Shown here: positions 1 to 7,961 of the stretch, one piece after another
Numbering within the stretch: the first letter of the stretch is position 1
Layout of the letters: the number at the start of each line of letters is the position of its first letter
Source: an uncultured Dyadobacter sp.
GTDB taxonomy: Bacteria; Bacteroidota; Bacteroidia; Cytophagales; Spirosomataceae
Assembly (NCBI GenBank): GCA_946481035.1
Contig: CAMLNK010000149.1
Location: forward strand, 1 to 7,961
Reading direction: 5' to 3'
DNA length: 7,961 nt
Notes under the pieces: generated by a model
What the model saw: only the letters and a program-made list of their open reading frames with translations
Told to the model about the DNA's origin: nothing
The model's database searches: none
Made by a program: the position numbers and the translations under genes

Positions 1-160
1 ACCACAAGCCGGCTTCCAGGAAATGCAGGCGCAGCTTCGATTCGTAATGCGCCTCGTTTTCCTGCACCAGCGAGCGCGTGCGCCAGATGTGCTCCCACTC
101 ACCGGAGTTATAAAGCCCGAAAACGGTGTCGGTATTGCCAAGGTCGACAGCTAGCAGCAT
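1..160 (-). CDS. coaX: Type III pantothenate kinase CoaX, N-terminal 53 residues (runs off window)
   Basis: CoaX phosphorylates pantothenate with ATP in the first step of coenzyme A synthesis, in the cytoplasm. Reading leftward from the ATG at 160-158, the product begins MLLAVDLGNTDTVFGLYNSG. This carries the D-x-G-N-T phosphate-binding motif (residues 6-10) that opens CoaX proteins of the ASKHA fold, followed by the usual short strand and a W-R element (residues 26-27). Only the start is present; the remaining ~200 residues usual for the family lie beyond the left edge. No clear Shine-Dalgarno sequence precedes the ATG, which is common in Bacteroidota. It is transcribed divergently from the LacZ-like gene, with no obvious functional link. 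The Asp after DLGNT is usually Asn or Arg in this family, a mild variation. Confidence 0.9.
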   Translation of the reverse strand, partial: MLLAVDLGNTDTVFGLYNSGEWEHIWRTRSLVQENEAHYESKLRLHFLEAGLW

Positions 161-3554
<3,394 letters not shown>

Positions 3555-3556
<2 letters not shown>

Positions 3557-3596
3557 AGAAAAAGACTTGGCAAGTTCAAGAAAGGCTTACCAAGTC
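3555..3596 (-). terminator. Rho-independent terminator of the minus-strand gene block
   Basis: Arms 3564-3574 and 3586-3596 form an 11-bp stem with an 11-base loop. In the minus-strand transcript the only imperfect position (3571/3589) is a G-U wobble, and the stem is followed by UUUUUCUUU (3563-3555). In the plus-strand transcript the same position is a C-A mismatch and no U-run follows. The site is therefore oriented for transcripts coming from the YceI gene. Its U-tract reaches the stop codon of the converging GH2 gene. Confidence 0.75.
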
Positions 3597-3616
3597 TGTA
3601 ACACCCCACAGTTTTA

Positions 3617-3677
3617 ATAAAGACCTACGTTCCGGCGGTCCTGCGGTCCGCTGGACCGCAGGTCTTTATCATTTTTT
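3617..3677 (+). terminator. Rho-independent terminator of the GH2 gene, with nested hairpins
   Basis: An outer pair ATAAAGACCT (3617-3626) and AGGTCTTTAT (3660-3669) encloses an inner 10-bp stem CCTGCGGTCC (3640-3649) and GGACCGCAGG (3653-3662) with a GCT loop. The two share bases 3660-3662, so the outer stem must shorten or the two compete. T6 at 3672-3677 follows on the plus strand, which fits termination of the GH2 transcript. The structure abuts and slightly overlaps the stop codon of the converging YceI gene (3669-3671). GCGGTCC also occurs twice in tandem here. Confidence 0.8.
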
Positions 3678-4232
3678 ATACGGAGCCAATGCATATTGTG
3701 CCTTCACCTTGATGATCTGCGCGATTTTCACGAAAACTACCTTCGGCACTTCGATATTGTGGTCCACCAGCGGTACCTCGAAGTCGGAACTGATCGTGAT
3801 CTTGCCGCCCTCAATCTTCATCTTTCCCTTGATCGTCCGCTCCTTGGTAACGCCGTGAACCGTGAATTTCCCGGTCGCCGACACATCGTAATCGCCGTCT
3901 TTGGTATAATCCGGAGCCTTATCGACCTTGCCCGAAAATGTAGCCGTCGGGTATTTCACCGATTCGATATAGTTTTCATTGAAATGCTCCTGCATGAGTT
4001 TATTAGGAAAAGAAAACTCCCGCATGTTCATCCGGATCGCGATCTCGTTGTTAGCCGTGTTCAGGATCACCTGCGACTTTTTATTCTCCGCTTCGATATT
4101 TTCCAAAGGCGTCGTTGCCGAGAACTTCGTATTACCGCCGGAAGTGGCGAACATTTGCGCAAATGCGGTACCTGAAAGCAAAGCGGTACTGAACATGACC
4201 AGGCAGGCCACGCGAAAAAAATGCAGTTTCAT
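3669..4232 (-). CDS. YceI-family secreted lipocalin-like protein
   Basis: This 187-residue protein matches the YceI family, small exported beta-barrels that bind polyisoprenoid or quinone-like lipids in the members studied. A signal peptide is clear: charged start, hydrophobic stretch about 8-20, cleavage near AFA-Q26. Family features follow: FSATTPLENIEA near residues 37-48, the YPTATFSGKV segment (94-103), and the hallmark GKFTVHGVTK (121-130), where HGVTK is strongly conserved. The C-terminal part FEVPLVDHNIEVPK (151-164) also fits, since YceI proteins carry D-x-x-I near a conserved Pro. It is the last gene of a tight operon, starting 8 bases after the DUF5777 stop codon with no Shine-Dalgarno sequence, so translational coupling is likely. 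The natural ligand cannot be read from the sequence. Confidence 0.9.
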   Translation of the reverse strand: MKLHFFRVACLVMFSTALLSGTAFAQMFATSGGNTKFSATTPLENIEAENKKSQVILNTANNEIAIRMNMREFSFPNKLMQEHFNENYIESVKYPTATFSGKVDKAPDYTKDGDYDVSATGKFTVHGVTKERTIKGKMKIEGGKITISSDFEVPLVDHNIEVPKVVFVKIAQIIKVKAQYALAPYKK

Positions 4233-4240
4233 AGTATGTA

Positions 4241-5128
4241 TCAGTTTGGCTGCTTCTTGTTCTTCTTGTCAAAGCTGAATGTACGGGAAATGTTGAACCC
4301 GTAATGAATATCCCCCTTGCCCCAGGTTCCGGTGGTTTCGCCGATGAACTGTTTCTCGATCATCCCGAGGGAGTTGGTGAAATGCAGTTGGAAAACGTGC
4401 CCGCCGGTCTCGATATCGACGCCGAACGACATGGAATCGTGGTAAGGGGCTGTCAGAGTGTTCTTTTCACGGGCAGTATAGAAATATTCACCATTCAGCG
4501 AAACGCGTTTCGAAAGCTTGAACCGGCCGCCGATACCTACCGCAAGAACCACTTTTTCATCACCCTGCACATCCGGCATGGTCCGGTACAAATACGTGGG
4601 CGACAGTTGGAGCGACAATCGTTCCCCGAATTTCCGTGCTATGAGCACCTGGGCGGTGTAATACAGCTTATCCTGAAACTCCCGTTCCTTATCCACCGTA
4701 GCCACGCCCGTTCCTCCGAACAATGTGATCGAAACCGGGATATTCCGCGCGCCGGTGGTTTGTTTCAGCACTTTGTATTTGGCGAAAAAATCGTACACTT
4801 TCTGCGACGTACTGCGACCAACCCCGATTTCCAGATCATCCGTAAGCCCGTATTCGAAACCCATCCGCATCGTTGCCTGGTCGAGCCCGAAGAACTGGTA
4901 GGAACCCGAATTCAGCTTGCCGAAACGGTGCGAAATACGGAAATCGAGGTGCTTCTTTTTCATCGTTTCCACCGACTGCCCATTCACGACGCGGGTCGAT
5001 TTGAAAGTGGCGGTTACCGGAATGGTTTGCGCGCTGTCCTGTTTCGACAGCTCATTCAGCAAGTCATCCTGTGCATATAAAACTGTTGATGAACCCATCA
5101 ACATCACGAGTAGGCGGAGTACTTTCAT
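4241..5128 (-). CDS. DUF5777-family outer-membrane beta-barrel protein
   Basis: This 295-residue protein has a signal peptide (core 5-17, cleavage after LYA19) and then an alternating-residue, aromatic-rich pattern typical of outer-membrane barrels. I assign it to DUF5777 from the overall pattern: HLDFRISHRFG near the start, FGLDQATMRMGFEYGL followed by L-E-I-G-V-G-R, a middle section of strands such as LSLQLSPTYLYR, then GGHVFQLHFTNSLGMIEK near the end and a final strand HYGFNISRTFSF. The family is mostly confined to Bacteroidota and has no established function. The last ten residues are Lys-rich and hydrophilic. It starts 12 bases after the Rieske stop codon and ends 8 bases before the YceI start, so the three are co-transcribed. 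The family assignment is from memory and needs a profile search; barrel and export are more certain. Confidence 0.8.
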   Translation of the reverse strand: MKVLRLLVMLMGSSTVLYAQDDLLNELSKQDSAQTIPVTATFKSTRVVNGQSVETMKKKHLDFRISHRFGKLNSGSYQFFGLDQATMRMGFEYGLTDDLEIGVGRSTSQKVYDFFAKYKVLKQTTGARNIPVSITLFGGTGVATVDKEREFQDKLYYTAQVLIARKFGERLSLQLSPTYLYRTMPDVQGDEKVVLAVGIGGRFKLSKRVSLNGEYFYTAREKNTLTAPYHDSMSFGVDIETGGHVFQLHFTNSLGMIEKQFIGETTGTWGKGDIHYGFNISRTFSFDKKNKKQPN

Positions 5129-5140
5129 AGTCAGTTCGAA

Positions 5141-5656
5141 TTAAGCTTTCACTGTTAAAGTGTTGCCGTCGGCGGAAACGGTAACTGTATACGTTTTAAG
5201 CGGAACGGCGGCCGGACCATTCGTCACTGCTCCTGCAATGCTGAATGTGGAACCGTGGGTTTGGCAAAAAACGTCGTTGGAGGACGATCGATATGTCACG
5301 GGATTTCCTTCATGCGTACAAATTTTACTTAGCGCAACATAGCTGCCAGCGGTCGTCTTTGCTACAAGCACGTCACCTGTAATGATAAAACCTCCGTCGG
5401 TTTTCAGCTTGGTATTGTTCGAATTGGTCATATCAACCGTAAAATTGATAGCTGTACCGGTTGTTGTGCCGGTTATTCCGCTGCCTGAACCTGTGCCCGG
5501 GTTTGGATCCGGATCGGGATTCGGATCATCGTCTTTCGATCCGCAGGCCGTCATAGTGGTGCCGAGGCAATAGAATGCCATTAACGTTGAGGTGCTGAGC
5601 CCAAGACTTCTCAGGAATTCGCCTCTTTTCATGCTTCCTTTTTCAATTGAGTTCAT
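5141..5656 (-). CDS. Rieske [2Fe-2S] lipoprotein, possibly surface-exposed
   Basis: This 171-residue protein carries the Rieske cluster ligands C113-T-H115 and C131-Q-T-H134, so it should hold a [2Fe-2S] centre and transfer single electrons. The N-terminus has KRGEFLR (10-16), a hydrophobic stretch and a lipobox-like MTAC38, so Cys38 is probably lipidated. After the cysteine come G-S-K-D-D-D; K followed by acidic residues just after the lipidated Cys is the known Bacteroidota lipoprotein export signal for surface display. Residues 45-67 are a Pro/Asp/Asn then Gly/Ser/Thr linker. The ATG at 5656 is preferred; a later ATG at 5632 (MKRGEF) is possible but its AGGAAG is only one base away. An upstream TTG would add ten unlikely residues. 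It heads the operon with DUF5777 and YceI. It lacks the longer pattern of a cytochrome bc1 Rieske subunit and resembles small single-domain Rieske proteins; its partner is unknown. Confidence 0.9.
   Translation of the reverse strand: MNSIEKGSMKRGEFLRSLGLSTSTLMAFYCLGTTMTACGSKDDDPNPDPDPNPGTGSGSGITGTTTGTAINFTVDMTNSNNTKLKTDGGFIITGDVLVAKTTAGSYVALSKICTHEGNPVTYRSSSNDVFCQTHGSTFSIAGAVTNGPAAVPLKTYTVTVSADGNTLTVKA
5499..5528. repeat. Short 6-bp tandem repeat in the Rieske linker
   Basis: Five 6-base units run in tandem: GGGTTT, GGATCC, GGATCG, GGATTC, GGATCA. On the minus strand they encode the alternating Asp-Pro/Asn-Pro linker between the lipid anchor and the Rieske domain. Such a tract can change length by slippage, which would lengthen or shorten the tether in frame. 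Confidence 0.7.
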
Positions 5657-5711
5657 AGTAAATAATAAATTAATTAGAAGATACAATGCAATGATAATGT
5701 GGGCATAGTGC

Positions 5712-7289
5712 TCACTTGAAAACAGGGGTGTAGCGCACCGATAGCCAGAGGCCGGTTGTAATGAGGTTCACTTTTCCATATCCGACGCGTTTGAGCGGCA
5801 TACGGATCGATGGTTCGGCAAGCAGGGATAGCTTGCGGGAAATTCTGTATTCGTAGCCGGCCGAAACGTTGGCGTGACTGAATAAGTACCAGCCTGTTTT
5901 ACCATTCCAGCCCGGCCACTTTGCTGCATTAGGGTCGTTCGGATCAGTGTAATAGTATTTGTATTTCTCGCTGTTCATATGGTAGGAAGAAAAACCACCC
6001 GTCGCGAACCAGCGCGAGTGCTCCCCCGAAGCAATATCATATCGCACATTCAGCGGTATTTCCAGCACTTTGCACACCCCGTCTATTCCATTCAGTGCCA
6101 GCGGAGGATAGGGATATTTCCTTGGCAACTGATAAGCCTCCGCCGGAGCATAGTAATCTTTCCTGCTCCAAACCGCGCCACTCTGCAAATACAATCTTGG
6201 CAAAACCGAATATTCCACCAACAGCGAAACCGACGTTCCGGGCTTCGTAAAGTCCTTCAATCCCACTGTGCTCAGATCCGGCGAATAGCCAAACCTTACT
6301 GCCATAAGCGGCTGGTCATCGGCCGACAGCGACGATCGCTTCGGCGGCGCAGGTGGTTCCGGAAGCTCGTACACCGGTTCGGAAATGCCGGGCAATACCA
6401 ATGCATTCCATTTCAACCCGTTACTGCTCAATGCGGATGCAGAAATCTGGGTCCTGATGGGCTCTTCCCCGGCCGCAGTCAATTCATTTGCCGCTATCGG
6501 CTGGCCGGTTACTTGTGACAATGACGTCTCGCTACCCTTCGCATTCGCATTATTTGTAATAGAAAGAGCCCCGTCGCCTCCTTCCACTTTTGAGCGGTTA
6601 GGCTCTAAGAACACTCCGCCTGCCTTAGATCGGCTCCGGGGCAATAGTTTTCCGCCATTGTTGCCAACAGCAGCATTCAGTTCTGATTTCGAGGAAGATT
6701 TACCAGCATCTTCATCACTGGTTTTTAGTTTGTTACCAATATCTTTTTTGCCGTTACCAGCAACTTTATTTCTTTTTGCAACCAATTCATTTGCGTTATC
6801 CACAGTCGGTTTTCCGTTATCAACATTCGCATCCGATTTTACGGCTTCCTCTGCCGAACCACCCGATTTCCCAGCCCTTTCCGACGAATGACCTGACTCC
6901 TTAGCTACACCTGACTCCCTGACAACACCTGACTTGACTTCAACCCCGGCATTTTCAGCAGCCTTCACGCCTCCATCCTCCACTACCCCACTCTCATTTC
7001 CTCCATCCTCCGTTCTTCCATTCACCCCTTTCAAAGCAACACTCCTTCCTCCATCATCCTTTCCTCCATTCTCCCCTTCCCAGGAGTACAATACCATCCC
7101 GATCGGTATCAGCAGCGCCAGCACGCCAAGCGGCCACCATTTCCGCCACCATGCAGCCGGAGTCCTTCCATCCTGCTGATCAAGTCGCTTCCGCAGGTCA
7201 TTCCAGTCATCGGGTTCATATGTCGGATCAAGCTCTTCTGATGACTTTCTGAAGAGCTTGTCCAGTTCGTCATCTGGCAACTCTATCAT
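5712..7289 (-). CDS. Membrane-anchored anti-sigma-like protein fused to a C-terminal beta-barrel
   Basis: This 525-residue protein starts MIELPDDELDKLFRKSSEEL, an acidic, helical cytoplasmic segment of the kind seen in Bacteroidota anti-sigma-like proteins next to ECF sigma genes. One hydrophobic helix follows (about 51-69, after WWRKWW), then some 250 residues of Gly/Ser/Asn/Lys/Glu-rich low complexity. A C-terminal region (about 326-525) shows alternating strands with aromatic ends (SVSLLVEYSVLPRLYLQSGA, GLWLSVRYTPVF), typical of an 8-strand outer-membrane barrel (PorT/OmpA-like). There is no signal peptide. The predicted layout is inner-membrane anchor, periplasmic linker and outer-membrane barrel in one chain. 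The ATG at 7289 overlaps the sigma gene by 20 bases; a TTG at 7298 is less likely. The overlap implies translational coupling and supports a sigma-control role, which is inference. The linker may alternatively be cleaved in vivo. Confidence 0.8.
   Translation of the reverse strand: MIELPDDELDKLFRKSSEELDPTYEPDDWNDLRKRLDQQDGRTPAAWWRKWWPLGVLALLIPIGMVLYSWEGENGGKDDGGRSVALKGVNGRTEDGGNESGVVEDGGVKAAENAGVEVKSGVVRESGVAKESGHSSERAGKSGGSAEEAVKSDANVDNGKPTVDNANELVAKRNKVAGNGKKDIGNKLKTSDEDAGKSSSKSELNAAVGNNGGKLLPRSRSKAGGVFLEPNRSKVEGGDGALSITNNANAKGSETSLSQVTGQPIAANELTAAGEEPIRTQISASALSSNGLKWNALVLPGISEPVYELPEPPAPPKRSSLSADDQPLMAVRFGYSPDLSTVGLKDFTKPGTSVSLLVEYSVLPRLYLQSGAVWSRKDYYAPAEAYQLPRKYPYPPLALNGIDGVCKVLEIPLNVRYDIASGEHSRWFATGGFSSYHMNSEKYKYYYTDPNDPNAAKWPGWNGKTGWYLFSHANVSAGYEYRISRKLSLLAEPSIRMPLKRVGYGKVNLITTGLWLSVRYTPVFK
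6891..6934. repeat. 18-bp period repeat in the barrel protein linker
   Basis: ACCTGACT occurs at 6891-6898, 6909-6916 and 6927-6934, exactly 18 bases apart, with partly conserved bases between. On the minus strand this encodes three six-residue units (KSGVVR, ESGVAK, ESGHSS) in the periplasmic linker. The exact spacing points to duplication rather than chance. Confidence 0.7.
6961..7080. repeat. Pyrimidine-rich tract with four copies of a 12-base motif
   Basis: About 120 bases on the plus strand are strongly C/T-rich, so the coding strand is G/A-rich. CCTCCATCCTCC is exact at 6970-6981 and 7000-7011 (30 bases apart), and 11 of 12 bases match at 7048-7059 (CCTCCATCATCC) and 7063-7074 (CCTCCATTCTCC). 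The units encode Gly-Gly and Asp/Glu stretches just outside the membrane helix of the barrel protein. The tract is in frame and translated, but prone to slippage. Confidence 0.7.
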
Positions 7290-7839
7290 AGTCGTCAATA
7301 TTAATCTTGGATAACATTTCTCTCAACTTTTCCCTTGCACGCGACAAATTGGATTTTGACGCCCCAACCGAAATATTCAGCTGTTCTGCAATTTCTTCGT
7401 GTGTGTAACCGTCAATGACCGATAAACTGAATACCAGCCGGTATGCCGGTGTCAGGCGCTGGATCAGGCCGACCAGCTCGTCGTGGGAAAGCTTGCTGAT
7501 AACCGTTTCGTCGACGGACACCTGTTCCGCGACCTCCACGTCGTCAAAAACATCTCTGCGAACTTCCTGTCTGTAATGATCGAGGGCTGTATTAATCATG
7601 ATTCTGCTCAACCAGGTTTTAAATGGCCGGCTTGCATCGAAGCTTTCCAGCTTCGTGAAAACCTTCAAGAATCCATCGTTGAGTATTTCTTTCGCTTCTT
7701 CCCTGCTGCGTGTATAGCGTAAGCAAATGCTCATAGCATAGCCGTAGAACTGCTTATACAACAGCTCCTGACTGCGGCGGTTTTTTTGTAAACAGCCGTC
7801 GAGTAGTTCTTGAAGAACGGCGGAGTTATACTCGGGCAT
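7270..7839 (-). CDS. ECF-type RNA polymerase sigma factor
   Basis: This 189-residue cytoplasmic protein has the two-domain plan of ECF sigma-70 factors. Region 2 spans about residues 23-92: LYKQFYGYAMSICLRYTRS, then EEAKEILNDGFLKVFTKLESFD (the -10 binding and core-binding helices) and FKTWLSRIMINTALDHYR. A short acidic linker with a V-E-V-A-E-Q stretch follows. Region 4 spans about 120-172 with the helix-turn-helix GYTHEEIAEQLNISVGASKSNLSRAREKL (145-173 overall), which reads the -35 element. Length is normal. The ATG at 7839 gives a start typical of the family. The 3' end overlaps the barrel-protein gene by 20 bases, the usual arrangement of a sigma factor and its membrane regulator. The target genes are unknown; the downstream Rieske operon and its own promoter are natural candidates (inference). 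Confidence 0.95.
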   Translation of the reverse strand: MPEYNSAVLQELLDGCLQKNRRSQELLYKQFYGYAMSICLRYTRSREEAKEILNDGFLKVFTKLESFDASRPFKTWLSRIMINTALDHYRQEVRRDVFDDVEVAEQVSVDETVISKLSHDELVGLIQRLTPAYRLVFSLSVIDGYTHEEIAEQLNISVGASKSNLSRAREKLREMLSKINIDDYDRVAR

Positions 7840-7961
7840 GCTATTTGCTTTTTTGAACCTATACGAGGGAATCCGGCACAGGGTTGCCTGGGGTTAGCAA
7901 GTTTTTTACAACATTTTTACACCGGCAAAAAGACACATCGTCCGTTCATTGAAAAATTAGG
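7840..7961 (-). promoter_or_regulatory. Upstream region of the sigma-factor gene, with 11-bp spaced direct repeats
   Basis: These 122 bases before the sigma ATG contain no gene I can support. TTTTTACA occurs at 7903-7910 and 7914-7921, 11 bases apart, about one helical turn, on the plus strand. That spacing suits a protein binding one face of the DNA, but A/T runs also arise by chance. No convincing TTTG/TAnnTTTG promoter pair was found, so an ECF-type promoter, possibly autoregulated, cannot be excluded. Confidence 0.3.

Larger units (their letters stand above)
3669..5656 (-). other. Rieske - DUF5777 - YceI operon
   Basis: Three envelope-protein genes lie head to tail with gaps of 12 and 8 bases, and a minus-strand terminator (3555-3596) follows the last. 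Each product has an export signal and a different envelope role: lipid-anchored iron-sulfur protein, outer-membrane barrel, and a lipid-binding YceI fold. The unit begins 55 bases after the stop of the sigma-linked barrel gene. The leader before the Rieske ATG is very AT-rich (5657-5680) with no Shine-Dalgarno sequence, so its own promoter or readthrough from the sigma pair are both possible. Joint function in envelope electron transfer or quinone handling is inference from domains and spacing. Confidence 0.8.

Noticed and set aside
3617..3669. Mobile-element inverted repeat or REP element
   Set aside because: Position between converging genes and the T6 run fit a terminator better; no transposase or target duplication is present.
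4304..5080. Plus-strand reading frame of 258 codons opposite DUF5777
   Set aside because: It mirrors a barrel gene with signal peptide and operon context; its translation is Arg/His-rich with no domain pattern.
5657..5686. Extended N-terminus of the Rieske protein from a TTG at 5686
   Set aside because: The start would be TTG and adds ten residues to an already complete lipoprotein signal; the ATG at 5656 suffices.
6891..6934. Possible CRISPR-like regular repeats
   Set aside because: Units are only 8-18 bases, lie in a coding frame and lack unique spacers.
6385..7179. Pro/Ser/Phe-rich plus-strand frames opposite the barrel protein linker
   Set aside because: They are translations of the C/T-rich complement of the low-complexity linker.
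7290..7298. TTG start at 7298 for the barrel protein
   Set aside because: The ATG three codons later (7289) is stronger and gives a typical anti-sigma-like beginning.

Overview
The window looks like a chromosomal piece from a Bacteroidota bacterium, most probably a Cytophagales relative such as Dyadobacter; the genus is a guess. The pointers are a DUF5777-type beta-barrel, a lipoprotein with a Bacteroidota-style surface-export signal, an ECF sigma factor overlapping a membrane-anchored beta-barrel gene, and start sites with weak or absent Shine-Dalgarno sequences. There are no RNA genes, insertion sequences, integrases or CRISPR arrays. Gene density is high, and no gene-free stretch exceeds about 180 bases.

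Layout. The left edge holds the first 53 codons of coaX (type III pantothenate kinase, minus strand). A 177-base divergent region separates it from a plus-strand gene for a 1072-residue exported glycoside hydrolase family 2 protein of the LacZ type (338-3556). That gene converges on a minus-strand block. Two hairpins lie between them, and each has its U-tract on a different strand. The minus-strand block, in transcription order from right to left, is: ECF sigma factor (7839-7270); a 525-residue protein with an anti-sigma-like N-terminus, one membrane helix, a low-complexity linker and a C-terminal beta-barrel (7289-5712); a Rieske [2Fe-2S] lipoprotein (5656-5141); a DUF5777 beta-barrel protein (5128-4241); and a YceI-family secreted protein (4232-3669).

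How the genes may work together. Rieske, DUF5777 and YceI are separated by only 12 and 8 bases and are surely one transcription unit. All three act in the envelope: an iron-sulfur lipoprotein, an outer-membrane barrel and a lipid/isoprenoid-binding lipocalin-like fold. They make a plausible but uncharacterised envelope redox or quinone-handling module. The sigma/barrel pair lies 55 bases upstream on the same strand and may regulate or be co-transcribed with the module.

The strongest oddity is the LacZ-like protein. It keeps the family fold and the acid/base motif LGNESG. It has lost about 65 residues carrying the catalytic nucleophile motif (CEYAH in E. coli LacZ), the FCxNG metal/substrate loop, and the two tryptophans equivalent to E. 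coli W568 and W999. It also carries a 79-residue tail that runs from an acidic block to an Arg/Lys-rich end. The frame is open throughout, so this looks like a pseudoenzyme or repurposed lectin-like protein rather than a working beta-galactosidase.
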